A program made the position numbers and the translations under genes. The notes under the pieces are model-generated. The model saw only the letters and a program-made list of their open reading frames with translations. It had not been told where the DNA came from and did no database searches. A DNA stretch of 64,000 nt from Sinomonas sp. P10A9 (GTDB lineage: Bacteria; Actinomycetota; Actinomycetes; Actinomycetales; Micrococcaceae): the NCBI RefSeq assembly GCF_041022165.1, contig NZ_CP163302.1:1612001-1676000 (forward strand), written 5' to 3'. This document shows positions 18,373 to 27,303 of the stretch, piece after piece. The stretch's first letter is position 1. Every line of letters begins with the position of its first letter.

Positions 18373-18660
18373 TCAGCCCCCGGCGAAGGGCGGAAGCACG
18401 TCCACGACGTCGCCGTCCGCGAGCCCGCGGGAACGGTCCTTCGCTGCGACCTCGTTGACGAGGAATGAGCACCTCCGCAGCACGTCGGCAAGCGCCGGCG
18501 CGGTGGTCGGGGTGCCCGCCCCACCCGCCGGAACGCGGACGACGGCGAGCGCTGCTTCGAGCGCGTCGGCCAGGGTCGCGCCGTCGGGCGCCTCGAGGGG
18601 CTCCTCGCCGACGCCGGCGGCGGCCTGGGCCGCGGCGTAGTACCGCAGGGTGATCTGCAC
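18373..18660 (-). CDS. moaD: Molybdopterin synthase sulfur carrier subunit MoaD
   Basis: A 95-residue ubiquitin-like protein ending in the required Gly-Gly (DVLPPFAGG), which is thiocarboxylated and donates sulfur to make molybdopterin. The central LVNEVAAKDRSRGLADGDVVDVLPP is typical. The middle Ala/Pro/Gly-rich loop is somewhat longer than in E. coli MoaD. It follows moaA on the same strand after 45 bases and works with MoaE, coded on the opposite strand at 24.0 kb. Confidence 0.9.
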   Translation of the reverse strand: MQITLRYYAAAQAAAGVGEEPLEAPDGATLADALEAALAVVRVPAGGAGTPTTAPALADVLRRCSFLVNEVAAKDRSRGLADGDVVDVLPPFAGG

Positions 18661-18705
18661 TGCTGCTCCTCAAGATGCCGAAAGATGCCGAGGGTTCGGG
18701 CCCCG

Positions 18706-19848
18706 TCAGCCGCCGATCGCGGACATCGACCGGTCGGGCTGGACAAAATCATCGGCGCCGAGCCCGGTGTGGCCCATGCCGTGTGCCTTGGGCTTGAGCC
18801 ACATGGCCTCCTGCCACCGCTGCGCGACCTCCTCGTCGGTCGCGCCGGAGCGCAGGAGTCCGCGGAGGTCCACCTCCTCGTGGGAGAAGAGGCAGCTCAT
18901 GACCTTGCCCTCGGCCGTGATGCGCGTGCGCTTGCAGTCCGAGCAGAACGGCTCGGTGACGGAGGCGATGATGCCTACCGTCCCGAGCGCCGGGCCCTGA
19001 CCGCCCGAGGAAGGCGCGCCGTCGCGCGTCTCGCCGTCCAGGGGGCGGACCTCGAACCGCTCCGCGGGCGCGCCGTCACGGGCCCGCGGGTCGGGGGAGA
19101 GGCGGAAGCGCGTCGAGAGGACCTCGCGGACCTCGCCGGCGGTGACCATTCCCCGTCGGGTCCAGCCGTGGTCCGCGTCGAGCGGCATCTGTTCGATGAA
19201 CCGCAGCTCGTATCCGCGCTCGAGGCACCACGCCAAGAGCTCCGGCGCATCGGCATCGTTGATGCCGCGCATGAGGACCGCGTTGATCTTGACCGGCCCG
19301 AGTCCAGCGGCGGCGGCCGCCTCGATGCCCGCGAGAACGCGGTCGAAGAACGGCCGGCGGGCCAGCTGGGCGAAGGTCTCGGGGTGCAGCGTGTCGAGCG
19401 AGACGTTGATGCGCGACAGGCCGGCCTCCTTGAGCGGCGCGGCCTTCGCGTCAAGGCCCACGGCGTTCGTGGTGAGGGCGATCGGCAGGTCCGGATGGGC
19501 TGCGCGCAGGGCGGCGACGATGTCCACCAGATCCGCGCGGACGAGCGGCTCGCCGCCCGTGAGCCGGAGCTCGCGCACCCCCAGCAGGCGGGCGCCGATT
19601 CCCACGACACGTGTGATCTCGTCCGCGGAGAGGACCGCGTCCTTGGCGAGCCACGGCAGCCCCTCAGCCGGCATGCAGTACGAGCAGCGCAGGTTGCATT
19701 TGTCCGTGAGGGAGAGCCGCATATCCGTAGCGACCCGCCCGAACCGGTCTACGAGGCCGGGAAGGCCGTCAGGCCTGTCCGCCGCGCGCGGGTCCGCACG
19801 CGGCGCGTCCGAGGCACGCAGTCGCGGGATGCCGAGCTCAACAGTCAT
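18706..19848 (-). CDS. moaA: GTP 3',8-cyclase MoaA
   Basis: A 380-residue radical SAM enzyme for the first step of molybdenum cofactor synthesis. It has the N-terminal cluster motif CNLRCSYC (CxxxCxxC), LTGGEPLVR, a second iron-sulfur cluster region (FCSDCKRTRITAEGK and MSCLF) and the conserved C-terminal Gly-Gly (SAIGG). The frame stays open far upstream, but the ATG at 19848 gives the normal N-terminus and has TACCGT 6 bases before it, so the mRNA may be leaderless. It is divergent from the molybdenum enzyme gene at 19969. Confidence 0.94.
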   Translation of the reverse strand: MTVELGIPRLRASDAPRADPRAADRPDGLPGLVDRFGRVATDMRLSLTDKCNLRCSYCMPAEGLPWLAKDAVLSADEITRVVGIGARLLGVRELRLTGGEPLVRADLVDIVAALRAAHPDLPIALTTNAVGLDAKAAPLKEAGLSRINVSLDTLHPETFAQLARRPFFDRVLAGIEAAAAAGLGPVKINAVLMRGINDADAPELLAWCLERGYELRFIEQMPLDADHGWTRRGMVTAGEVREVLSTRFRLSPDPRARDGAPAERFEVRPLDGETRDGAPSSGGQGPALGTVGIIASVTEPFCSDCKRTRITAEGKVMSCLFSHEEVDLRGLLRSGATDEEVAQRWQEAMWLKPKAHGMGHTGLGADDFVQPDRSMSAIGG

Positions 19849-19854
19849 GCATCT

Positions 19855-19860
19855 ACGGTA
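19855..19860 (-). promoter_or_regulatory. -10 box for leaderless moaA transcript
   Basis: Read on the reverse strand, TACCGT ends 6 bases before the moaA ATG. Confidence 0.5.
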
Positions 19861-19956
19861 CGCCAGTGGGACGGACCACGTGCTGGACAGCGCGTTACCC
19901 GGTGGGGCGTCACCGCGACGTAAGGAATCGGCCGGAGTGGCGGTGCCCCGCACACC

Positions 19957-19962
19957 TATTCT
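19957..19962 (+). promoter_or_regulatory. -10 box for the oxidoreductase-moeA-moaC-mog-moaE operon
   Basis: TATTCT ends 6 bases before the ATG at 19969. It lies in the 120-base divergent gap with the moaA promoter. Confidence 0.5.
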
Positions 19963-19968
19963 GGACAC

Positions 19969-21681
19969 ATGAGCCTCGAGCCCCGTCCTGCCGCGCCCCC
20001 CGGGCGGTCCGCGACGCGGGGCCGCACGGTGTTCGCGGCCCTCGCCGGTGTGCTTGCGGCGGCCTCGGGGGTACTTGCGGGTGAGCTGGGCGCGGCCCTC
20101 ATGAGCCCGTCGCTGAGCCCGGTCTCCGCTGTGGGAGGCGCCGTCGTCGACTTCGCCCCGCCCGCAGCGAAGGACTGGGCCATCCAGGCCTTCGGCACCG
20201 GGGACAAGGCGTTCCTCGTCACCGTCATCGCGATCGTCCTCGCGCTCTTGGGGGCCGCTGCGGGTTTGCTCGAACTGCGCCGCGCGGGGTTGGGGGTGGG
20301 GCTCGCGGGCCTGATCGGGCTCGTGGGCCTGGCCGCGGTGGCGACGCGTTCGCTCTCCTCGGCACCCGCCTGGGTGTGCGCGCTGATCGCCGGGGCCGTC
20401 GCGATGTCGCTGGTGCGCTGGCTCGTGGGCCGGCTGCGGCGCGAAGCGACGGCGGGCACAGCGCACGACGCCGCCGGCGCGCTGCCCGCGTCGATGGAGC
20501 CTTCCGCGTCGGTGGAGTCTCCCGCGTCGGTGGAGCCTCCAAGGTCGGCGGAGTTTCCCACGTCGGCGCGGCCGACAGGTCCAGTGCCGGAGGGCTGGGG
20601 GACTGCCCGATTCCCACGCCGCGGCTTCCTGCGGGCCTTTGCCGGGACGGCCGTCGTCGTCGCGCTGGGAGGTGCGGTCACCGCCGTCGTGCGCGGGGCC
20701 TCGCTGGCCGCAGCCGCCGCGCGCGAGGCGCTCCGCCTCCCGACCCCCGCGGATCCGGCCCCGGCGATCCCCACAGGCGCCGAGGTCGGTGTGCACGGCG
20801 TGTCGCCCCTGGTGACCGCCAACCCGGACTTCTACCGGATCGACACAGCCTTCGTGGTCCCCTCCGTGGACGCCACCGGCTGGCGGCTCGCGGTCACCGG
20901 CCTCGTCGACCATCCGCTGACGATCACCTGGCAGGAACTCCTCGCGCAGCCGCTCGTCGAGCGTTACGTGACGCTCACGTGCGTGTCGAACGAGGTGGGG
21001 GGCACGCTGATCGGCAACGCGCGATGGCTCGGATGGCCCGTCCGCGAGCTGCTCGCGAGGGCCCAGCCCCAGTCCGGGGCGGACATGGTGCTCTCCCGCA
21101 GCGTCGACGGTTTCACCGCCGGCACCCCGCTCGAGGCCCTCACCGACCCCGGACGGGACGCGCTCCTCGCCGTCGCGATGAACGGAGAGCCGCTCCCGCC
21201 CGAGCACGGCTTCCCCGTTCGCCTCGTGGTGCCGGGACTGTACGGCTACGTGTCCGCCACGAAGTGGGTGACCGAGCTCAAGGTCACCACCTTCGCGGCA
21301 GACACGGCCTACTGGAGCACGCGCGGCTGGAGCGAGAAGGGTCCCGTCAAGACCGCCTCGCGCATCGACGTCCCGCGCCGGGGAACCCGTGTCGCAGCGG
21401 GGGATGTCACGGTGGCCGGGGTTGCCTGGGCGCAGCATCGCGGCATCGCCCTCGTCGAGGTGAAGGTGGACGACGGCGCGTGGCAGCCCGCGCGGCTCGG
21501 CACCGGGATATCCCGGGATACTTGGTACCAATGGGCCGCATCGGTCCGGCTCGCGCCCGGCCAGCACCGGGTCGCCGTCCGTGCGACCGACGGCGACGGC
21601 CAGGTCCAGACCCCCAACGTAGCCCCGCCCGCCCCGGACGGCGCGACGGGCTACGACATCATTGAGCTGGAGGCCACATGA
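19969..21681 (+). CDS. Membrane-anchored molybdopterin-dependent oxidoreductase (sulfite-oxidase fold)
   Basis: A 570-residue protein. About four N-terminal helices (roughly residues 20-45, 80-102, 105-125 and 130-145) are followed by a low-complexity linker of Ser/Pro/Glu units near 170-195, another helix near 225-250, and then the sulfite-oxidase/YedY catalytic fold. The probable molybdenum-binding Cys is in TLTCVSNEVGG, and GYVSATKWVTEL follows. A C-terminal Ig-like Mo-cofactor dimerisation domain (from GVAWAQHRGIALVEV) ends the protein. Its gene overlaps moeA by ATGA, so the enzyme is coded with its own cofactor genes. The substrate is unknown. Confidence 0.85.
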   Translation: MSLEPRPAAPPGRSATRGRTVFAALAGVLAAASGVLAGELGAALMSPSLSPVSAVGGAVVDFAPPAAKDWAIQAFGTGDKAFLVTVIAIVLALLGAAAGLLELRRAGLGVGLAGLIGLVGLAAVATRSLSSAPAWVCALIAGAVAMSLVRWLVGRLRREATAGTAHDAAGALPASMEPSASVESPASVEPPRSAEFPTSARPTGPVPEGWGTARFPRRGFLRAFAGTAVVVALGGAVTAVVRGASLAAAAAREALRLPTPADPAPAIPTGAEVGVHGVSPLVTANPDFYRIDTAFVVPSVDATGWRLAVTGLVDHPLTITWQELLAQPLVERYVTLTCVSNEVGGTLIGNARWLGWPVRELLARAQPQSGADMVLSRSVDGFTAGTPLEALTDPGRDALLAVAMNGEPLPPEHGFPVRLVVPGLYGYVSATKWVTELKVTTFAADTAYWSTRGWSEKGPVKTASRIDVPRRGTRVAAGDVTVAGVAWAQHRGIALVEVKVDDGAWQPARLGTGISRDTWYQWAASVRLAPGQHRVAVRATDGDGQVQTPNVAPPAPDGATGYDIIELEAT

Positions 21682-23012
21682 CAGGTCCCGCGGCGGGCAC
21701 CGGCCCCGCGCACGTCCACAACCATCTGGAGACCGGGACGGGCAAGGGCGTCCACGAGAACTCCCGGGCAGGGCACCGGAGCGTACAGGAGCACCGGAGC
21801 GTCCAAGAGCACCGCGCACGGATCGCCGCACTGATCGCGCCGCTGGCTGCGCGGCCACTCGAGCGGCTGCCGCTCCGTGCGGCGCTGGGCACGGCTCTGG
21901 GCTCCGACCTCGTGGCGCCCGTGGACCTGCCCCCGTTCGACAATTCGCAGATGGACGGTTTCGCGGTCCGGTCCGTTGACTTCAGGGGGGCTGTAGGCGG
22001 GGGAGCACGGGAGTTCACGGTCGGGGCAGCCATTCCTGCAGGTGCGGTGCCCGTGCCGCTCGCCCCGGGGCACGCTGCGCCCATCATGACCGGGGCGATG
22101 ATGCCCGAGGGTGCGGACGCCGTAGTACCGGTCGAGCGGGCCGAGCCGCCCAGGTTCCCCGAGGAGGGCGCCACGGTGTCCCTCCCCTCCGTGGAGGCGG
22201 GCACCTACGTGCGGCGCACCGGGAGCGACGTGGCCGCGGGCGCCGTCGTGCTCGCGGCCGGCACCGCGATGGGGGCTCCCCAGATCGGCCTCGCCGCCGG
22301 CCTCGGCCTCTCAACGGTGCCGGTGCGCCGTCCGGTGCGGATCACGCTCCTGAGCACCGGCGCCGAGCTGGCCGCCGCGGGCACGCGGCTGGCGCCGGGA
22401 CAGATCTATGACGCGAACGGGATGCTCCTGTGGGCCGCCCTGCGCGAGGCCGGCATCGCGGCCGCGAACGTGGCTGTCCGCAGCGACGATCCCGATGAGC
22501 TGCGGCGCGAACTCGAGAGGCTCGCGGGGCTCGAGGGGGAGGCGCGGCCGGACGTCGTCATCACCACGGGAGGCGTCTCGAAGGGCGCGTTCGAGGCGAC
22601 CAAGCTCGCCCTCGACGGGCACGACGTCGAGTTCGCGCACCTCGCGATGCAGCCCGGCGGCCCGCAGGGCCTCGGGACCTTCGAGGGACTGCCGGTCGTC
22701 GCCTTCCCCGGGAATCCCGTGAGCTGCTGGATCTCGTGGGAAGTGCTCCTGCGCCCCGTCCTCGCCGAGCTCTTCGGGGCGCCGCGGGGCCGGCGCCGCC
22801 TGAGGGCGCCGCTGGCCGAGGCGCTCACGTCGCCGCCCGGGAAGCTCCAGGTGCGGCGCGCCAGGCTCCGCGCCGACGGATGCGTCGAACTCGTCGGGGG
22901 ACCGGGCTCGCACCTCCTCGGCGCCCTCGCGGCCTCGGACGCCCTCGCCATGGTGCCCGATGGCGTCACCGAGCTCGAGGTCGGCGCGGAGGTGGAAGTA
23001 TGGCTCACGTGA
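21678..23012 (+). CDS. moeA: Molybdopterin molybdenumtransferase MoeA
   Basis: A 444-residue enzyme that inserts molybdate into adenylylated molybdopterin. Visible motifs are [42 protein letters not shown], the MPT-binding TTGGVSKG and [13 protein letters not shown]. The first 40 residues are an unusual His- and Glu-rich extension with the tandem unit RSVQEH repeated. The start overlaps the preceding oxidoreductase (ATGA), and moaC overlaps its end by 13 bases. Confidence 0.93.
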   Translation: MTGPAAGTGPAHVHNHLETGTGKGVHENSRAGHRSVQEHRSVQEHRARIAALIAPLAARPLERLPLRAALGTALGSDLVAPVDLPPFDNSQMDGFAVRSVDFRGAVGGGAREFTVGAAIPAGAVPVPLAPGHAAPIMTGAMMPEGADAVVPVERAEPPRFPEEGATVSLPSVEAGTYVRRTGSDVAAGAVVLAAGTAMGAPQIGLAAGLGLSTVPVRRPVRITLLSTGAELAAAGTRLAPGQIYDANGMLLWAALREAGIAAANVAVRSDDPDELRRELERLAGLEGEARPDVVITTGGVSKGAFEATKLALDGHDVEFAHLAMQPGGPQGLGTFEGLPVVAFPGNPVSCWISWEVLLRPVLAELFGAPRGRRRLRAPLAEALTSPPGKLQVRRARLRADGCVELVGGPGSHLLGALAASDALAMVPDGVTELEVGAEVEVWLT

Positions 23013-23533
23013 ATGACACCCCGCAGAATCCGCCCACTCCACCGCGGGGCTCCGGTCCCCGGCTCACCCACGTGCGCGCGGACGGCAGTGCGCACATGGT
23101 CGATGTGAGCGGCAAGCTGGAAACCACGCGCGAGGCCACGGCCCAGGCGGTCCTGACAACCACGCCCGAGGTCATGGCACTCCTGACGGAGGGCGGCCTG
23201 CCCAAGGGCGATGCGTTCGCGGTGGCTCGGGTCGCGGGCATCATGGCGGCCAAGAAGACCCCTGAACTCATCCCGCTGTGCCATCCGCTGCCGCTCACCA
23301 AGGTCACGGTCGACTTCGAGTCCGGCCCTACCTCGGTGACCGTGCTCGCCACCGTCAAGACCCGTGGCGTGACAGGGGTAGAGATGGAGGCCCTCACCGC
23401 GGCGTCGATTGCGGCCCTCGGTGTCTACGACATGGTCAAGGCGGTCGACAAACACGCGGTCATCTCCGAGGTCAAGGTCCTCGCGAAGTCCGGGGGCAAG
23501 AGCGGGGACTGGACGCTCGGGGAGACCCGATGA
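23000..23533 (+). CDS. moaC: Cyclic pyranopterin monophosphate synthase MoaC
   Basis: A 177-residue enzyme that, with MoaA, makes cyclic pyranopterin monophosphate. The conserved [16 protein letters not shown] and [20 protein letters not shown] motifs, and the Lys of DMVKAVDK, are present. The ATG at 23000 is preceded by GGAGGTGGAAG inside moeA. A later GTG at 23009 is possible. The first 20 residues before RLTHV are a Pro-rich extension. It overlaps mog by ATGA. Confidence 0.94.
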   Translation: MAHVNDTPQNPPTPPRGSGPRLTHVRADGSAHMVDVSGKLETTREATAQAVLTTTPEVMALLTEGGLPKGDAFAVARVAGIMAAKKTPELIPLCHPLPLTKVTVDFESGPTSVTVLATVKTRGVTGVEMEALTAASIAALGVYDMVKAVDKHAVISEVKVLAKSGGKSGDWTLGETR

Positions 23534-24027
23534 GCTCGCTCAGGAGCGCAGGAATCATCATTGCCTCGACGCGTGCGGCAACGGGCGTGTACGAGGACCG
23601 GACGGGGCCGGTCATTGCCGACTGGCTCGCCGAGCACAGCTTCGAGGTCATCCCCACCGCCGTGGTTCCGGACGGCCCCAGCGTCGGGGCGGCCCTGCGG
23701 GCACTGCTCGCGCTCGAGCCCGCGCTCATCGTCACGAGCGGGGGCACCGGCCTGAGCCCCGACGACGTCACGCCTGAGGAGACGCTGCCCCTGCTCGACC
23801 GCGAGGTCCCGGGCCTCATGGAGGCCATCCGGGCCGCCGGACGGGACAAGACGCCGCTTGCCGCTCTCTCCCGCGGGTACGCGGGCATCGCGGGGGGGAC
23901 CTTTGTGGTGAATCTTCCCGGCTCGCCGTCGGGTGTCATGGATGGACTGTCCGTTCTCGACCCGATCATTGGACACGTCTGCGACCAGGTCGCGGGAAGG
24001 GGAGGCAGCCATGACCATGCCGAGTGA
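23530..24027 (+). CDS. mog: Molybdopterin adenylyltransferase (Mog/MoaB family)
   Basis: A 165-residue protein of the MoCF-binding family that adenylylates molybdopterin before MoeA acts. The hallmark [17 protein letters not shown] and the NLPGSPSGV motif are clear. The ATG overlaps the moaC stop (ATGA). Its last 17 bases overlap moaE. Whether it should be named Mog or MoaB cannot be settled by eye; the reaction is the same. Confidence 0.9.
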   Translation: MSSLRSAGIIIASTRAATGVYEDRTGPVIADWLAEHSFEVIPTAVVPDGPSVGAALRALLALEPALIVTSGGTGLSPDDVTPEETLPLLDREVPGLMEAIRAAGRDKTPLAALSRGYAGIAGGTFVVNLPGSPSGVMDGLSVLDPIIGHVCDQVAGRGGSHDHAE

Positions 24028-24580
24028 GGGCCTGCCGGCCGAGGGTATGACCGGCGCAGCCCCTGGCGGCTCCATTTCCGACGCTCGAGCCGATGGCGCC
24101 CTTGCCGACGATGCAGCGAGTGCGGACGCCTCAGTCGAGGTGGTCCACGCTGCGGTGACCTCCGAGCCGCTCGACGAGGCTGCTGCGCGCGCTGCGGTCG
24201 ACGCCGCGGATGCGGGCGCCGTCGTGCTGTTCTCGGGTGTGGTCCGCAACCATGACGACGGCCGCGGCGTCACGCGGCTGACGTACACGGCCCACCCGAC
24301 GGCTGGGGCGACGCTGCGAGGCGTCGTCGAGACGGTCATCGCCGAGCATGGGCAGGCCCACGGCGCGTCCGAGCGCGCGATGCGGGTGTGGATCGCGCAC
24401 CGGATCGGGGAACTCGCGGTGGGCGACGCCGCGTTCGTGTGTGCCGTCTCGGCGGCGCACCGGGGCGAGGCCTTCCGGCTCTGCTCCGACCTCGTGGACC
24501 GGGTCAAGGCCGAGGTGCCGGTCTGGAAGGAGCAGTTCTTCGAGGGCGGCGGGAGCGAATGGGTGGCCGCCCTCGGCTGA
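24011..24580 (+). CDS. moaE: Molybdopterin synthase catalytic subunit MoaE
   Basis: A 189-residue subunit that transfers sulfur from MoaD to precursor Z. Motifs are AGAVVLFSGVVRNHDDGR, the HRIGELAVGD segment and the catalytic Lys in VKAEVPVWKEQFF. The first 45 residues are an Ala/Asp/Ser-rich extension not needed by the family. The ATG at 24011 follows GGGAGGCAG inside mog. It closes the rightward cofactor operon; mobA, moeB and molybdate transport genes are not in the window. Confidence 0.92.
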   Translation: MTMPSEGLPAEGMTGAAPGGSISDARADGALADDAASADASVEVVHAAVTSEPLDEAAARAAVDAADAGAVVLFSGVVRNHDDGRGVTRLTYTAHPTAGATLRGVVETVIAEHGQAHGASERAMRVWIAHRIGELAVGDAAFVCAVSAAHRGEAFRLCSDLVDRVKAEVPVWKEQFFEGGGSEWVAALG

Positions 24581-24584
24581 CCAG

Positions 24585-24590
24585 TAGGCT
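24585..24590 (+). promoter_or_regulatory. -10 box for leaderless dapB transcript
   Basis: TAGGCT ends 7 bases before the dapB ATG (24598), just after the moaE stop. Confidence 0.5.
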
Positions 24591-24597
24591 TGGGCGC

Positions 24598-25356
24598 ATG
24601 GCAGAACGACTTCCCGTAGCAGTGCTGGGCGCGAACGGGCGCATGGGTTCCGAGGCAGTGAAGGCAGTCAACGCTGCGGATGACCTGGAGGTCGTCGCGG
24701 CGCTCGGCCGGGGCGACTCGCTCGACGATCTCGTCGATGCCGGAGCGCGCTACATCGTAGACCTCTCGATCCCCGACGCGACCGAGGCGAATGTGCGCTT
24801 CGCGGTCGAGCACGGCATGCACGCCGTCGTGGGGACGACGGGGTGGGACACCCCCCGGCTCGACTCGCTCGCGGCGCTCCTGGGCGAACACCCCGGCGTC
24901 GGCGTGCTCATCGCCCCCAACTTCGCGCTCGGTTCAGTGCTCGCCTCGGCGTTCGCCGCGAAGGCCGCGCGGTACTTCGAATCCGTCGAGATCGTCGAGC
25001 TCCACCATCCGGACAAGGTGGATGCACCGTCCGGCACCGCAATCCGCACCGCGCAGCTCATCGCGGCAGCGCGCGCCGAGGCCGGCGTCGGCCCCTCGCC
25101 CGACGCCACCACGAAGCAGCTCGACGGCGCGCGCGGTGCCGACGTCGACGGCGTGCGCGTCCACGCGGTGCGCCTCCGCGGGCTCGTCGCGCACGAGGAG
25201 GTGCTCCTCGGCGGCGTTGGCGAGCAGCTGACCATACGGCACGACTCATTCGACCGTGTGTCCTTCATGCCCGGCGTCATCCTTGGCCTGCGCACGGTGG
25301 CCGACCACCCCGGGCTGACCGTGGGCCTGGACGGCTACCTGGACCTCGGGCTGTGA
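24598..25356 (+). CDS. dapB: 4-hydroxy-tetrahydrodipicolinate reductase
   Basis: A 252-residue enzyme of the lysine and diaminopimelate pathway. It has the nucleotide-binding GANGRMG, VVGTTGW, IAPNFALG, and the catalytic HHPDKVDAPSGTA loop. The length is normal for the shorter actinobacterial form. It carries a likely leaderless promoter, separating it from the cofactor operon. The next gene overlaps its stop by GTGA. dapA lies 3.4 kb downstream and dapF at 42.8 kb. Confidence 0.96.
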   Translation: MAERLPVAVLGANGRMGSEAVKAVNAADDLEVVAALGRGDSLDDLVDAGARYIVDLSIPDATEANVRFAVEHGMHAVVGTTGWDTPRLDSLAALLGEHPGVGVLIAPNFALGSVLASAFAAKAARYFESVEIVELHHPDKVDAPSGTAIRTAQLIAAARAEAGVGPSPDATTKQLDGARGADVDGVRVHAVRLRGLVAHEEVLLGGVGEQLTIRHDSFDRVSFMPGVILGLRTVADHPGLTVGLDGYLDLGL

Positions 25357-25847
25357 GCTCGGTGGACGCGCCGAAGGCGAGCGTGGCCTGGGGCTGGATC
25401 CGCGCGAACAAGGTCAAGATCGGTGTCGCTGCCGTGACCCTCCTGCTCGTCTTCTACCTCATCGTCACCTTCGACCGGGCCAGGATCCTCCTGATGGACC
25501 CGCAGCCGGTGGCCAAGGGCATCGGGCTCGCCTACCTCGTGCTGCCGGTCGTCGGTGCCTGGGCGCTTGTGCGCGAGCTGTCCTTCGGCGCGAGGCTCGA
25601 GCGCATGGCCAAGGAGCTGGAGGCCGAGGGCGGACTCCCGGAGGACAACCTGCCGCGCACCGCCGCCGGTCGGATCGTCCGCACGGCCGCCGACGCCGAG
25701 TTCGAGCAGTACCGCGCAGAGGCCGAGGCAGCACCGGACGATTGGCGCTCCTGGTACCGGCTGGGCCTCGCCTATGACGCCTCCGGGGACCGAAAGCAGG
25801 CGCGTTCCTCGATGCGCCGGGCCATCTCGCTCTACCGCGCCCCGTAG
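25353..25847 (+). CDS. Membrane protein with TPR-like C-terminus
   Basis: A 164-residue protein with two hydrophobic helices (about residues 22-40 and 55-72) and a soluble C-terminal part ending in one TPR-like unit (DDWRSWYRLGLAYDASGDRK). It starts with GTG overlapping the dapB stop (GTGA), so it is made with DapB. The TPR-like unit suggests protein contacts. I do not recognise the exact family and the function is unknown. Confidence 0.75.
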   Translation: MSSVDAPKASVAWGWIRANKVKIGVAAVTLLLVFYLIVTFDRARILLMDPQPVAKGIGLAYLVLPVVGAWALVRELSFGARLERMAKELEAEGGLPEDNLPRTAAGRIVRTAADAEFEQYRAEAEAAPDDWRSWYRLGLAYDASGDRKQARSSMRRAISLYRAP

Positions 25848-25880
25848 CGGCAACGCGGTGCCCGCTGCCGCCCTGGCTCC

Positions 25881-27131
25881 TCAGCGTCTGGCGGGCCGCC
25901 GCGCAGCGGCGTCCTGGCCTTTCCGCGCGGCCAGCCCCAGCCGGGTCGCGGCGTGTGAGATGGCCTCGAGCGGGCCGCGCCACCCATTGGCCCGCACGAA
26001 CAGGCCGATCGCGAGTGCGGCGGCGATGTGAACGGCCAAGAGCGACTCAGGCGTGAGGTGGGCTGCCTCGGCGAAGGGGGTGGAGAGCGCCCACACGTGC
26101 GCCGTGTAGAGCGTGAGGGTCATGGCGCCTGCGCCGGCGAGCGGCAGGAGGATTCCGCTGCGGGCTAGCGGCCCGATCCTCGCCACGAGCAGGAACGCGC
26201 CAATCGCGGCAGCGGACGTCCCCGACGTATGCAGGAGATCGAGCGTCGTGCCCGAGTGCGGAGACGCCGTCGTGAGCCACCACCACGTCCCGGTCTGCTC
26301 GACGCCGGCCAGATTGGCCTCGAGCATGGCCTGAAGTGGCCAGAGCCGGGCCTGGCCGGTCGCGAGCAGGGCGTTGATGCCCCCGAGGGGTATGAGCAAT
26401 GCCCAAGCGCTGGCCTTGGCGACGACGGCGACGGCGGCGCCGCCCACGAGTATCCACACCTGGGTTGCGGCGCGCGTGAGATCGGCCTGCCCGATCCACA
26501 GCCCCACGAGAAGATAGCCGAACCACTGCAGCACGGGGTAGTAGCCAGTCACCATGAGGTCTGCGAGGAGGCGTGCGGGGTCGGCGACGTCGGCCCACAC
26601 GGGATTGTGCCCGAGTTGCATCCGAACAGACCCGTCGAGGAGAACGGGCCGTACGAGGTAGGCCACGACCGGCGCGATGAGGATCCACGCTGCCGCGAGC
26701 AGCCCGAGGGCCTGGCGGCGCAGGGCCAGGACAGGGAGCGCGCACCAGAACAGTACGGCGTACTGGACCAGGATCACGGCGACATCGACCTTGACGAGAC
26801 CCACCGTGAGCCCGATCGCGGCCACTACTGCCGCGCGGAGGGCGAGGCCCAGCCGATTCCGGACCGCGGGAACCCGCCCCAGTGAGAGGGAGATGCCTGC
26901 GAGCACGGCGAACAGCGCAGCTGCGCGGCCCGAGAACACCAGTCCCACCCAGGTGGCGGCCCACTGCTGGGTGGCGTTGCTCTGTTCCAAAGTGGGCAGG
27001 ACGTGGGTCGCGATCATCGCGAGCAGCGCGGCGCCCCGGGCCATGTCGATTCCGTCGAGCCTCGACACCCGTGCCGTCGGCGTTCGCGGCCTGTGGCCAG
27101 CGGCCCGAGGGGAAGCCGATCGTCCGCCCAT
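25881..27131 (-). CDS. Polytopic membrane protein, DUF1624/DUF418 acyltransferase-like
   Basis: A 416-residue protein with about ten hydrophobic helices. The N-terminal VSRLDGIDMARGAALLAMIATHV is the signature of the DUF1624/heparan-alpha-glucosaminide N-acetyltransferase-like and DUF418 group, and the last helices (GAMTLTLYTAHV) fit DUF418. Such proteins are thought to modify cell-envelope polymers with acyl groups, but this one has no proven activity. On its own strand GACGAT lies 7 bases before the ATG, a possible leaderless promoter. It is divergent from the LexA-box gene at 27304. Confidence 0.7.
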   Translation of the reverse strand: MGGRSASPRAAGHRPRTPTARVSRLDGIDMARGAALLAMIATHVLPTLEQSNATQQWAATWVGLVFSGRAAALFAVLAGISLSLGRVPAVRNRLGLALRAAVVAAIGLTVGLVKVDVAVILVQYAVLFWCALPVLALRRQALGLLAAAWILIAPVVAYLVRPVLLDGSVRMQLGHNPVWADVADPARLLADLMVTGYYPVLQWFGYLLVGLWIGQADLTRAATQVWILVGGAAVAVVAKASAWALLIPLGGINALLATGQARLWPLQAMLEANLAGVEQTGTWWWLTTASPHSGTTLDLLHTSGTSAAAIGAFLLVARIGPLARSGILLPLAGAGAMTLTLYTAHVWALSTPFAEAAHLTPESLLAVHIAAALAIGLFVRANGWRGPLEAISHAATRLGLAARKGQDAAARRPARR

Positions 27132-27274
27132 GGGACCGATCGTCTCACGCTCGACCCCATCGGCGGCCGATTCGCTGCGGTTGCCGATTTGCTGCCGGCA
27201 CCCCGTGAGCTGCCGCCCGATGTGCGGGGGTGATCCAAGGACACCTCGTGAGTTTCGGTTCGAATGATTGCACC

Positions 27275-27297
27275 TCGAAGATATGTTCGATTAGCAT
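27275..27297 (+). promoter_or_regulatory. LexA box and -10 box of the 27304 gene
   Basis: TCGAAGATATGTTCGA at 27275-27290 matches 11 of the 12 fixed bases of the actinobacterial LexA consensus TCGAAC-N4-GTTCGA. TAGCAT at 27292-27297 follows and ends 6 bases before the ATG. The operator therefore sits immediately upstream of a leaderless promoter, well placed to block it. Confidence 0.75.
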
Positions 27298-27303
27298 GGG
27301 CGC

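Noticed and set aside
18706..21858. A 1050-residue fusion with MoaA at its C-terminus
   Set aside because: Only the part from 19848 has MoaA sequence. The rest is the complement of the molybdenum enzyme gene, which is clearly coding on the other strand.
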